Below are positions 1 to 6,596 of a stretch of 8,589 nucleotides of DNA, piece by piece. The stretch is from assembly GCA_019057975.1 (NCBI GenBank), contig JAHLWJ010000181.1, forward strand, positions 1 to 8,589. The letters are read 5' to 3'. The stretch is from Promethearchaeota archaeon. GTDB lineage: Archaea; Asgardarchaeota; Lokiarchaeia; Sigynarchaeales; SOKP01. The notes beneath the pieces are model-generated. The model ran no database searches, was not told the DNA's origin, and worked only from the letters and a program-made list of their open reading frames with translations. Numbering within the stretch: position 1 is the first letter of the stretch; each line of letters begins with the position of its first letter. Made by a program: the position numbers and the translations under genes.

Positions 1-41
1 TTTCGGGCGAGGTATTCAGCCCGCCATTCTCAACAGCGCAA
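1..41 (+). rRNA. 3' end of archaeal 23S rRNA (partial)
   Basis: The first bases, including GAGGTATTCAGCCCGCC followed by TTCTCAACAG, match my memory of the end of archaeal 23S rRNA, where a loop is followed by a TTCAGCCCGC-like strand and a (T)ACTAACAG tail. The composition is clearly more GC-rich than the DNA after about position 110. The gene begins left of the window. The exact mature 3' end cannot be fixed without the 5' flank that would form the processing stem; 38-42 is an estimate. No 5S rRNA or tRNA follows, so 5S is unlinked here. Confidence 0.75.
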
Positions 42-179
42 GTGTGTGGCATTCAAAAGAGGAGCTCAAGGTTCAGGCTTAGAGTGAATCAGATTTGTGT
101 GAATGGCAGACGATAAATGTTTCGAAATTGAGAGGTGAGATGAGTTAAGTATGTTATATATTGTAGAGGGGGTATGTTC
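42..179 (+). other. 23S rRNA 3' trailer, no gene seen
   Basis: This stretch keeps a higher GC content than the following DNA up to about 165, as expected for transcribed rRNA trailer. It can fold locally: CTCAAG (65-70) pairs with CTTAGAG (78-84) with one bulged A, and CATTCA (50-55) can pair with TGAATG (100-105). Part of it probably belongs to the 23S processing stem. I find no 5S, no tRNA T-loop and no convincing C/D or H/ACA motif. A small RNA of its own cannot be excluded. Confidence 0.4.
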
Positions 180-230
180 TGGAGTTTAATACTCCAAAAT
201 TTTTATTTTTATTTTATTATAGTATTTTTC
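180..230 (+). terminator. hairpin plus T-rich tract ending the rRNA transcript
   Basis: TGGAGT (180-185) and ACTCCA (191-196) form a perfect 6-bp stem around a 5-base loop. It is followed by AAAA and a long T-rich stretch (about 200-230). Placed after the 23S gene and before the next promoter, it most likely ends rRNA transcription. Archaeal termination relies mainly on the T-rich tract; the hairpin may be a processing or stability element. Confidence 0.55.
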
Positions 231-410
231 TGTTTTGCTAATTATCTTAACTCATGAAATTTCATATTGAATAGTAAATTTAATGTGTGATGTCGAGGTA
301 ATTTTAGTAAAAATTTATTCTTAATTAAAGAATATTTTTTTTATGCTTAATTGTTATATTTAGCAAAAAAATTAATAAATAATCTCATAACAATATTCTT
401 GTGAGAACAA
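231..410 (+). promoter_or_regulatory. AT-rich leader/promoter region of the ATPase-HEPN gene
   Basis: No coding potential is seen here. Two TATA-like stretches precede the gene: TTATATTTA at 354-362, which would give a start of transcription near 385 and a short leader, and TTAATAAATA at about 372-381. GTGAG at 401-405 lies five bases before the ATG and is a partial match to the archaeal Shine-Dalgarno (GAGGTGA). Which TATA element is used cannot be decided by eye. Confidence 0.35.
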
Positions 411-1706
411 ATGAAAACTCCAATAATACTACAAAGACTCATTTTAGGACCAAATACATTTTTCACAAATTTAGATTTTCAATTCAAAAATAACTTAAAA
501 ATAATTTATGGAGATTATGGAACTGGAAAATCTGCTTTACTAAAAATAATAAAATTTTTAACTGATGATAAGGAAAGTATAGATCTTGAATTTTTCAAGC
601 ATATATTCAGAAATAAAAAAGATAAAAATAAATCTATTATTTTTAAATACGATCTTAATCCCATTTTTCTAAACTATGATCATCCTGTTATTATTTGCAT
701 CCATATAACAGAGGAAAATAATATCGAAATCACATCAGAACCCCCTTTTTCCTCCCATGAAATTGAACAAATAATTAAAAAATTAAATATACAATATCTT
801 AATTTTGATGAAATATTTTCATCCGTTAATTCAGAAAATCAAGAGGATATTACCTATTTAAGTAGAGGTGAACAAATTTGGAAAAATTTTCTAGAAAAGA
901 CAGGGAAATTAGAAAATAGTCTCATATTGGTTGATGACCTTCATCCAATGTTGGATGTAGCTCAAAAAATTCTGTTTTTTCAATATATATATGATTTAGG
1001 TCAGCATAATCAAATAATAATTACTTCATCAAGCTCTTTGGTAAGTTCTGAGACAAGCTCTATGATGAGAGGTTTTTTCCATAGTAAACGATTTTCAGAA
1101 TATCAGTTGAAGAATCCATGGCAGGAAAATATTTACGATTACTATAAGGAAGACTTAAAATCAGATTATTATAAAGAGTTTCAATTAGGTATTAAAAACA
1201 TAAAGAAAATATTGAAATTAAAATTGACTATTAATGAAAAAAGGCTAGAAGATTTTCTAATTCGAATTTTATATGCTAATATAATTACCACTATGGAAAC
1301 CTATCTATCTGATTGTTTTATTGAAAAAATAATTAATAATAAGAAGTTTATACCAAAACTTCTTGAATTAGTTCCTGAATTTTATAAAGAGAAATTTAAT
1401 AACCCCAAAAAAGCTTATGATTGGTTCGAGAATATGAATGATAATGTAATAAAAGTACTTACAGGAATTTCATTTCACAATCTTGATAAAGTTATATCTA
1501 TGTATAAAAACATTCTTAACATCGAGTTTCCGAAGGAACTTGGGGATATATTTAGAGCTATATCAATCCGACATGACATTGTTCATAGAAATGGAAAGAC
1601 TAAGGAAAACGAGGAAATTCTTTTAATTAAACAAGATTTAGATGACCTAATAGAATTTACATCAGAGTTTATCAGATATATAGAATTACAAGCAAAGGAA
1701 ATTTAA
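411..1706 (+). CDS. ABC-type ATPase fused to a C-terminal HEPN RNase domain (PrrC/RloC-like)
   Basis: Seen in the sequence: a Walker A P-loop GDYGTGKS (residues 34-41), an ABC-like signature LSRGEQ (150-155), a Walker B strand LILVDD (171-176), and a helical C-terminal half (about 255-431) carrying RHDIVH (387-392), the Rx4H motif of HEPN RNases, within a context resembling RiboL-PSP/MAE_28990-type HEPN domains. Known of the family: ABC ATPase-HEPN fusions such as PrrC and RloC are anticodon nucleases held silent by nucleotide binding and released on phage attack. Inference: a cytoplasmic suicide RNase triggered by infection. At 431 residues it is close to PrrC in size and lacks the long coiled coil of RloC. 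Oddities: the Walker B catalytic Glu is Asp176, and the usual switch His after strand IIIT (202-205) is replaced by a serine run. The gene is monocistronic, ATG start preceded by GTGAG, ended by a T9 run. RNase target is unknown. Confidence 0.75.
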   Translation: MKTPIILQRLILGPNTFFTNLDFQFKNNLKIIYGDYGTGKSALLKIIKFLTDDKESIDLEFFKHIFRNKKDKNKSIIFKYDLNPIFLNYDHPVIICIHITEENNIEITSEPPFSSHEIEQIIKKLNIQYLNFDEIFSSVNSENQEDITYLSRGEQIWKNFLEKTGKLENSLILVDDLHPMLDVAQKILFFQYIYDLGQHNQIIITSSSSLVSSETSSMMRGFFHSKRFSEYQLKNPWQENIYDYYKEDLKSDYYKEFQLGIKNIKKILKLKLTINEKRLEDFLIRILYANIITTMETYLSDCFIEKIINNKKFIPKLLELVPEFYKEKFNNPKKAYDWFENMNDNVIKVLTGISFHNLDKVISMYKNILNIEFPKELGDIFRAISIRHDIVHRNGKTKENEEILLIKQDLDDLIEFTSEFIRYIELQAKEI

Positions 1707-1711
1707 TTTGA

Positions 1712-1740
1712 TTTTTTTTTAACTTATTCTTTCTTTCTCT
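1712..1740 (+). terminator. T-run/pyrimidine terminator after the ATPase-HEPN gene
   Basis: Nine T residues (1712-1720) begin six bases after the stop codon and are followed by a pyrimidine-rich tract (TTATTCTTTCTTTCTCTCTC). A T-run without a hairpin is the usual archaeal terminator. The pyrimidine tract runs straight into the GC-rich repeat at 1751. Confidence 0.55.
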
Positions 1741-1750
1741 CTCTTATCTC

Positions 1751-1785
1751 CCTCCCCCGTGGTGCCCCCTCCTAAAAAAGTAGGT
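1751..1785 (+). repeat. GC-rich intergenic repeat, copy 1, with perfect mirror core
   Basis: The block 1753-1785 recurs at 6791-6822 in the same orientation with a single one-base C-tract length difference. Positions 1751-1772 form a perfect 22-base mirror repeat: two C-tract arms (CCTCCCCC and its reverse) around GTGGTG. Next to it CCTA (1772-1775) and TAGG (1781-1784) can pair as a 4-bp stem around an A-rich loop. The opposite strand therefore has four G-tracts. The element sits between two convergent genes. Its family is unknown to me. Confidence 0.8.
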
Positions 1786-1796
1786 GTAGAATGATA

Positions 1797-2414
1797 TTAA
1801 TCAAGATAAGGATTGGTTTTATTCCTATTTCTTAGTTTTCCAGCTGTTTTTTCTAGTTCTCTTGCATTCACTTTTGTAGATTCCCATAGCATATGGAGGG
1901 GATTTTGTTCAAGAAAAGCACTATACCACATACCATGGTATTTTTTTATATTATTATCAACTTCATGACTAAAATCCTTGTACAATAGACTTGGATTTAT
2001 TCTTTTTTTTCTTTCAAAATAATGTTTTTTCATATAATCTAATTGACTTTGGTTGTATTTTTTAGGTCTAGGCAACAAATGAAAATGTAAATGTTGCATT
2101 TCTTCACACATAGAGATTACATGAACATTTACTACATCTAATATATTTTTCATTCTTTTGGAAATTCTATTAATACCAGATAAAATTGAACTTAATTCAT
2201 TTTGAGGAATATCATCAGCAAAAATCCGTTCCTTATGGGAACCTAGAATAACTAGAGTATGTCCCTCGATATACGGAATTTGGTTCAAAATTGCATACCA
2301 AAGTATTTTTCCATCTTTATCTTCAAAATCAATCCACCTTTCGCACTTTATTCTATTTCCTCTTATTACTTCTATATAATTAAACAAATCTTTAGGTTCA
2401 TCGAAAATACACAT
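1797..2414 (-). CDS. HIT-family nucleotide hydrolase/transferase with C-terminal extension
   Basis: Residues 108-114 read HLHFHLL, the histidine triad HxHxHxx of HIT enzymes, followed by PRP; the segment GHTLVILGSH (51-60) is the matching upstream strand (GHtLViP..H) of the fold. Known of the family: the middle His attacks the alpha-phosphate of substrates such as Ap4A, AMP-lysine or nucleotidylated intermediates. The N-terminus starts MCIFDEP rather than the zinc-type CxFC of HINT proteins. About 90 residues after the triad form a charged extension that I do not recognise. Substrate cannot be assigned. It has its own promoter: CTATATAA lies about 17-24 bases before the ATG, so the message may be leaderless. 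It points the same way as the nucleotidyltransferase gene upstream, but 118 bases and a promoter separate them. Confidence 0.8.
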   Translation of the reverse strand: MCIFDEPKDLFNYIEVIRGNRIKCERWIDFEDKDGKILWYAILNQIPYIEGHTLVILGSHKERIFADDIPQNELSSILSGINRISKRMKNILDVVNVHVISMCEEMQHLHFHLLPRPKKYNQSQLDYMKKHYFERKKRINPSLLYKDFSHEVDNNIKKYHGMWYSAFLEQNPLHMLWESTKVNARELEKTAGKLRNRNKTNPYLD

Positions 2415-2430
2415 TATTTTTCACTTTTCT

Positions 2431-2446
2431 TTATATAGTTTTTTTT
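2431..2446 (-). promoter_or_regulatory. archaeal TATA box (and A-rich BRE side) for the HIT gene
   Basis: On the minus strand CTATATAA (2438 to 2431) follows an A-run (2446 to 2439) in the place expected for BRE. The TATA centre is about 20 bases before the ATG (2414), so transcription should start at or very near the start codon, giving a leaderless or nearly leaderless mRNA. GTGA about 7 bases before the ATG is an alternative ribosome signal only if transcription starts earlier. Confidence 0.6.
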
Positions 2447-2532
2447 AATGCTTAGACTATAATCTTTGTCTTAACCTATAACAATTCAATTGCCTTTGTG
2501 ATGATAATGCTTCTAACTTCTTCATGTTCTTC

Positions 2533-2892
2533 TTAAGTATTAAATTTGTCAATTTTTTTCTTGAATTCTTTTTTCGGTAATAGTACAATATCTACTTTTA
2601 GTCCATTTTGGGCAAATTTTATAACATTTTCACTTCGACCTTTTTGTACTTGACTTCCTGTGTAGTCTTTCCGTAATTTTGGAATTATATCGTTATATAC
2701 CTTCTGTTTTTGATATGTTTCTGCTATCCAGAAATACATGTCTAAATCACTTTTATTTTTAAAGTCCCCTTCACGACGAGATCCTTCCTTCGCAACGCCC
2801 CCTACTTTCCATCCTGAACTGTTTTTAAGCCATTCTGAAAGTGATTTCCATAACTTCTTATATCTTTGAGCATATTCACGTCTTTCTCCCAT
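2533..2892 (-). CDS. minimal MNT-like nucleotidyltransferase (Pol beta superfamily), possibly C-terminally truncated
   Basis: With the ATG at 2892 the protein has 119 residues. GS (37-38), then ten residues, then DLD (49-51) is exactly GSx10DxD, the signature of MNT-type nucleotidyltransferases; D101 in VDIVLLP is the likely third metal ligand. Known of the family: MNT proteins act as antitoxins that nucleotidylate HEPN toxins; related Pol-beta folds include CD-NTases. There is no sensor or helical C-terminal domain, so a full CD-NTase is unlikely. A GTG at 2901 gives a three-residue longer form, but it lies inside the Shine-Dalgarno GGGTGA that serves the ATG, so the ATG is preferred. After the TAA the same frame stays open for 18 codons (to TAG at 2476-2478), reading EEHEEVRSIIITKAIELL, which looks like a helix: a possible nonsense truncation. 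Partner unknown; HEPN proteins lie nearby but not adjacent. Confidence 0.72.
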   Translation of the reverse strand: MGERREYAQRYKKLWKSLSEWLKNSSGWKVGGVAKEGSRREGDFKNKSDLDMYFWIAETYQKQKVYNDIIPKLRKDYTGSQVQKGRSENVIKFAQNGLKVDIVLLPKKEFKKKIDKFNT

Positions 2893-2897
2893 TAAAA

Positions 2898-2903
2898 TCA
2901 CCC
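2898..2903 (-). promoter_or_regulatory. Shine-Dalgarno GGGTGA that decides the NTase start
   Basis: GGGTGA on the minus strand (2903 to 2898) lies five bases before the ATG at 2892 and matches the archaeal anti-Shine-Dalgarno core (GGTGA). The upstream GTG (2901-2899) is part of this site and so is unlikely to be the start. A TATA-like ATATATTTTAAA (about 2944-2933) sits some 40 bases further upstream. Confidence 0.65.
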
Positions 2904-3054
2904 TTTTTTATTTAATTAACAACAACCATTACTTTAAAATATATGTAGGTTATAATAAATCGAATGAGTTTACTTTTCACACATGAAAACTTTTATGCTA
3001 ATATTTTTTTGTACATTATAGTAGTATTGTAAATCCTTAAAAAATTTTAAAAAA
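2904..3054. promoter_or_regulatory. divergent promoter region between the NTase and AbiTii-like genes
   Basis: This 151-base AT-rich spacer must hold promoters for both flanking genes. On the minus side ATATATTTTAAA (2944 to 2933) is a plausible TATA for the NTase gene. On the plus side no clear box stands out; TTAAAAAATTTTAAAAAA just before the ATG at 3055 has no Shine-Dalgarno, so the AbiTii-like message is probably leaderless or has a weak initiation site. Confidence 0.35.
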
Positions 3055-4086
3055 ATGGTTAAGAAATTGATTGAAGAAAAAATCCCTCCTACAAAAAAGG
3101 CCCTTGATGAAGCATTAAAACTATCTGATGAGATAATTAAAAATATCGAATTAAGCGAAATTCCTTTAGCGAATATAGCACTAAAAACTGCTCGTCTTGC
3201 TCGACTAATAAACGATTTCGATATGATTAAAATTATGGAATTAGAAGTCTCAGGATATTCAAATGAATCTAGTGGATTTGTACCTAAAAATCAATGGGAA
3301 ATTGGAATTGAAGCAAATCGAGAATACCAAACCGAAGACTATAAGATGCAAATATATCCCGAATCAATAGAACAATTGGAAGGAGAGATGAAGTTCAATC
3401 AAACTGCTTTAGAGGTAGCAAGAGACGCGGATATATCTTTTTCATCAGCAAATCCCCGTCAAAGCCCAAGAACATATACTGGTAATTGGAAAGAACGTAC
3501 TGAGATACGAGAAAGAAATGCTATAGTTTCAAAAAGATTAGCTAGTAGACGTTCTTTAATTTATCAATATGTTTTAAAAAAATATCTAGAATTGAGATTT
3601 TCAAATATCGCGGATGATATTTTTGCTAATATCAGAGAAAAAGCAGACGAAAAAATTGGGAAATATGTTCCCGATTCTGTCACACGATTTAATGCCGTAT
3701 ACGAATATCTTAATTCAGAAAATACTGAGAATTGGTCAAATGCAGTCCACAGTTGTAGAAGGATATTGGAAGATCTAGCAAATGCTGTTTATCCTCCTAG
3801 TAAAGAGAAACAAATAATTATTAACGGTCAAGAAACACCAATAAAACTCGGTGAAAAGCAATATATCAATAGAATTTTAGAATTTATTACTCAATCCAGT
3901 GATTCCCAGAGTTATCAAAATGTTGTAGGTTCACAATTAAAGTTTATAAAAGATAGGTTAGATAGTCTACTTATCGCGTCACATAAGGGAACACATACTA
4001 CTATTGTTTCTAAAGATGATGCTAATCGTATTGTTGTTTATACATATTTACTAATTGGTGATATTCTTTCATTAGTTAAGTCATAA
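3055..4086 (+). CDS. AbiTii-like abortive-infection protein with HEPN/DUF4145-like C-terminal region
   Basis: Residues about 18-70 (DEALKLSDEIIKN through IPLANIALKTARLARL to MELEVSGY) match the pattern I recall for the AbiTii domain: a polar helix, a run of Leu/Ala-spaced helices, and the closing ELxGY. Known of that family: it is a helical domain linked to abortive phage resistance and predicted as an effector; its biochemistry is not established as far as I know. The C-terminal part (about 207-340) is helical, with HSCRRILEDLA (232-242) and SHKGTHTT (309-316) near the end, an arrangement like DUF4145/HEPN-type domains (Arg-x-x-Leu-Glu helix plus a late Gly-x-His). No strict Rx4-6H motif is present. 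The gene is monocistronic, converges on the REase-TPR gene, and its stop is followed within seven bases by an 8-bp inverted repeat. Function as a defence effector is inferred from the domain only. Confidence 0.7.
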   Translation: MVKKLIEEKIPPTKKALDEALKLSDEIIKNIELSEIPLANIALKTARLARLINDFDMIKIMELEVSGYSNESSGFVPKNQWEIGIEANREYQTEDYKMQIYPESIEQLEGEMKFNQTALEVARDADISFSSANPRQSPRTYTGNWKERTEIRERNAIVSKRLASRRSLIYQYVLKKYLELRFSNIADDIFANIREKADEKIGKYVPDSVTRFNAVYEYLNSENTENWSNAVHSCRRILEDLANAVYPPSKEKQIIINGQETPIKLGEKQYINRILEFITQSSDSQSYQNVVGSQLKFIKDRLDSLLIASHKGTHTTIVSKDDANRIVVYTYLLIGDILSLVKS

Positions 4087-4092
4087 ATTCTA

Positions 4093-4111
4093 GTTAATTA
4101 GAGTAATTAAC
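4093..4111. terminator. 8-bp inverted repeat in the convergent spacer
   Basis: GTTAATTA (4093-4100) and TAATTAAC (4104-4111) form a perfect 8-bp stem with a GAG loop, starting seven bases after the AbiTii-like stop codon. No T-run follows on the plus strand, so it may mark or protect a 3' end rather than terminate. On the minus strand a T-rich CTTTTTTAG just before the stem would serve the gene ending at 4194. Confidence 0.4.
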
Positions 4112-4193
4112 ATGACTAAAAAAGAAATAACATAAAAGAGTAAATGCTAAAATGAGTGATCTCTAATATATTAGTTTCAAGTCATATAACCTA

Positions 4194-6542
4194 TTATTTT
4201 TTAAATTTTAAGCAATATTCTTTGATTTTTTCCTGAATTTTCTTATCAATACAGTAGGTATCGTTGTTATTAGAACATGCTTCATGTAGTAACTCTTCAA
4301 ACTTACTAGATAATCCTAATGCTTTTGCGGTTTTTGCTGCTTTCCAACAGGTCTCCGCGTAGAATCCTCTTAGTTTACCATCATCCTTATCTAGTTCCAA
4401 GATTTTAGAGAATAATTCAGAGGCTTCATTATAATCCTCTTTTTCATGAAGAACTTCAGCTTTAGTATCTAAGAACACAAATTTATTTGGTTTTTCATCT
4501 AAAAAATTCAATGCTTTAGTTATTGCCATCAAAGCTAGTTCATTTTCACCGACTAAAAGAAATACAACTGCTAAATAATTCCAATTAATAGGAATTAACT
4601 TATGATATTCTAATTCGGTCATTTTTTGTAATCGCTCTTTATGTTCATTATATATCGGATTAATATGACTATCGTCTAAATTTCTCACATAAATTAAGAA
4701 ATTAGGAATTTGTACATCATCTAAATTAACTAAAGATTGTTTATAGAAAGAATCGAACTCTTTTTTAATTTCTTGTTCAAGTTTTTCAAATATTTCAATA
4801 TGGCTTTCTCTATTTTCTCCTATTTCTGATTTGAGCTTCTCATAGTTTTCTTGTGCTTTGATTAAATAGTAAAAAAGCTTATCAATAAAAAGGGGGAATT
4901 CCAATTGGTGATTAATAGCTGCATAATACTTTCCCATCCAAGCATGAAATAAATTTCTATAAATTAATGGAAGTTCTTTATTGTATTTAATAGCTTCTTC
5001 ATAACTTTTAATCGAATCAACAAACTGTCCAATATTAGCTAGACAAACCCCTTTATTTATTAAAACAACATATTTATACTCCTCTAAATCTGAATCGTTA
5101 AAAACTCGGTTGCATTCTTTTATCGCTCCTTGAAAATCTCTAAATTCTATTAAAGAATTAATTAATCCTAAAAATCCTTTTTTATCAACAAAAGAAATGG
5201 GAGTACCTGGCTCAATATCATCTTTCCCTACATAATGAATATAACTTAATTTAGCTTCAGCATTAAAGCTTAAATATAATTTCTTTTCCTTTAAGAGATT
5301 AATTTTACCTATTATCCATTCATCAAGAATTTGCTTATTAGTGAAAATAGCTTTCTTTAAATTCTTATGTTTAAAAAGATCTTCTACCATTAACGAGAAG
5401 AGATTAAACTTTAACATTTTATATTTATCTTCGGCAGAATCAATTGGATATTTCTCAAATATTAATAGATCATCATGTTCATTTAAACTATAATTAAGCA
5501 CGCTAGGAAATAATTTAATAACTTTTCTATACTCATTTTTCTGCTCTTCTCCCAATTTAATTATATGAAATCGATTTAGTATTCGAGTTATCATTCTTTC
5601 ATTCATAACACTCTCAAAATACTCAGATAAAAATAATTTTTCTAACAATTTGATTTGATCTTTGGTTTTGAATATTACATTAAATAAATTTCTAAACCAT
5701 TCGTATTCTTTAGAAAGAAAATAACCTCTTTTAGGCGCTAATCTGATTATTCTTTCATATTTATTTAAAAAATCTATATTAACTTTAATAGCTTCATTCG
5801 AAATTTCTAATTCTGAAGAGAGATCCTCAATTGTCCAATAGTCTTTTTCAAGTAAGCTTTCTATTATTTGAAATTTAGCATCCAAGTCAATATAACTTAA
5901 TTCTTCAAACTCATCTGGAAGTAATTCAACGATTTGGTTTGAATAATTATGTTTTAGAGGATTTCCATCTTTATCAAATATGGAGAAGTAAGCTGATCCA
6001 TTTACTTTAAATTCTTGTAACCATAATAATTTTCCATTATTCAGTAAAATATGAAGATTCCCCCGATTAAAAGGAATACTTTTTTCGATTTTTGCGATTA
6101 GTAGGTCTTCAGAAGGTATATATTTTGATTCTCTTAACTTATCTATTAATTTCTCACCATTAATTAATTCTAAGGCTCCCATAAAATCTCCAGTCTTATT
6201 CACATCCTCTACTTCCCAAGTAAATTTTGATGTTGCTACAAAAACAGGTTTAACATAACGAAGCCTCTCTACTTCTTTATAATGTTCAGCTTTCGCTCGA
6301 AAAGCCCAAACATACTTTCCATCCACAGTCACATCTTCTTTATAACCCTTAGCTTCTCCGAATAAATGTACTTTAGAAAATATATCTACGGCTTTAAAAT
6401 CAATTTGCATCCCAGTTCTTCTCTCCGAACGAATATTTGAGTAACCTTGAGAGCTTAAATAGTCCTTTAAAAAGATTTCAAAACTATCTCCTTTTTCTTT
6501 AATATCTTTTCCTAATATTATAAAATCTGGATAATTTGGCAT
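4194..6542 (-). CDS. Mrr-like PD-(D/E)XK nuclease with winged helix and TPR repeats
   Basis: Numbering from the ATG at 6542 (782 residues). The N-terminal domain has the restriction-endonuclease-like set: E22 (GDSFEIF), D48 in MQIDFKA, and E63-x-K65 in FGEAKG, which is D-x14-ExK, as in Mrr-type nucleases. About 225-278 reads as a winged helix (TIEDLSSELEISNEAIKVNI, then RGYFLSKE as the wing). The C-terminal half carries TPR-like helical pairs at about 470-540 and 650-722. Known: Mrr-like nucleases cut DNA, often foreign or modified; TPRs mediate protein contacts. Inference: a DNA-cleaving defence protein whose C-terminal half senses a partner or ligand. A TTG at 6596 would add 18 residues; I prefer the ATG because GAGAG lies seven bases before it and TTG has no ribosome site. 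No methyltransferase gene is nearby, so a classic restriction-modification pair is not seen. Confidence 0.72.
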   Translation of the reverse strand: MPNYPDFIILGKDIKEKGDSFEIFLKDYLSSQGYSNIRSERRTGMQIDFKAVDIFSKVHLFGEAKGYKEDVTVDGKYVWAFRAKAEHYKEVERLRYVKPVFVATSKFTWEVEDVNKTGDFMGALELINGEKLIDKLRESKYIPSEDLLIAKIEKSIPFNRGNLHILLNNGKLLWLQEFKVNGSAYFSIFDKDGNPLKHNYSNQIVELLPDEFEELSYIDLDAKFQIIESLLEKDYWTIEDLSSELEISNEAIKVNIDFLNKYERIIRLAPKRGYFLSKEYEWFRNLFNVIFKTKDQIKLLEKLFLSEYFESVMNERMITRILNRFHIIKLGEEQKNEYRKVIKLFPSVLNYSLNEHDDLLIFEKYPIDSAEDKYKMLKFNLFSLMVEDLFKHKNLKKAIFTNKQILDEWIIGKINLLKEKKLYLSFNAEAKLSYIHYVGKDDIEPGTPISFVDKKGFLGLINSLIEFRDFQGAIKECNRVFNDSDLEEYKYVVLINKGVCLANIGQFVDSIKSYEEAIKYNKELPLIYRNLFHAWMGKYYAAINHQLEFPLFIDKLFYYLIKAQENYEKLKSEIGENRESHIEIFEKLEQEIKKEFDSFYKQSLVNLDDVQIPNFLIYVRNLDDSHINPIYNEHKERLQKMTELEYHKLIPINWNYLAVVFLLVGENELALMAITKALNFLDEKPNKFVFLDTKAEVLHEKEDYNEASELFSKILELDKDDGKLRGFYAETCWKAAKTAKALGLSSKFEELLHEACSNNNDTYCIDKKIQEKIKEYCLKFKK

Positions 6543-6596
6543 AATATATCTCTCAAAACCATAAGTTAATGGTTTATGTTTCAATATTTTTGTCAA

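Noticed and set aside
42..179. 5S rRNA or tRNA after the 23S gene
   Set aside because: No 5S consensus and no tRNA T-loop or acceptor pairing could be found; GGTTCAGG at 70-77 lacks the matching arms.
1751..1785. GC-rich repeat as an ordinary transcription terminator
   Set aside because: The second copy lies between divergent genes, where no known transcript ends, and the T-run for the left gene is already complete before copy 1.
2533..2892. CD-NTase of a CBASS system
   Set aside because: The protein is only 119 residues, lacks the helical C-terminal part of CD-NTases, and no recognised CBASS effector or ancillary gene (Cap2/Cap3, patatin, TM effector) is adjacent.
2893..2901. GTG start for the NTase gene
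   Set aside because: The GTG is part of the GGGTGA ribosome site that fits the ATG at 2892 with five-base spacing.
6543..6596. TTG start adding 18 residues to the REase-TPR protein
   Set aside because: No ribosome site or TATA box at proper distance supports TTG; an ATG with GAGAG upstream starts just before the nuclease domain. It cannot be fully excluded.
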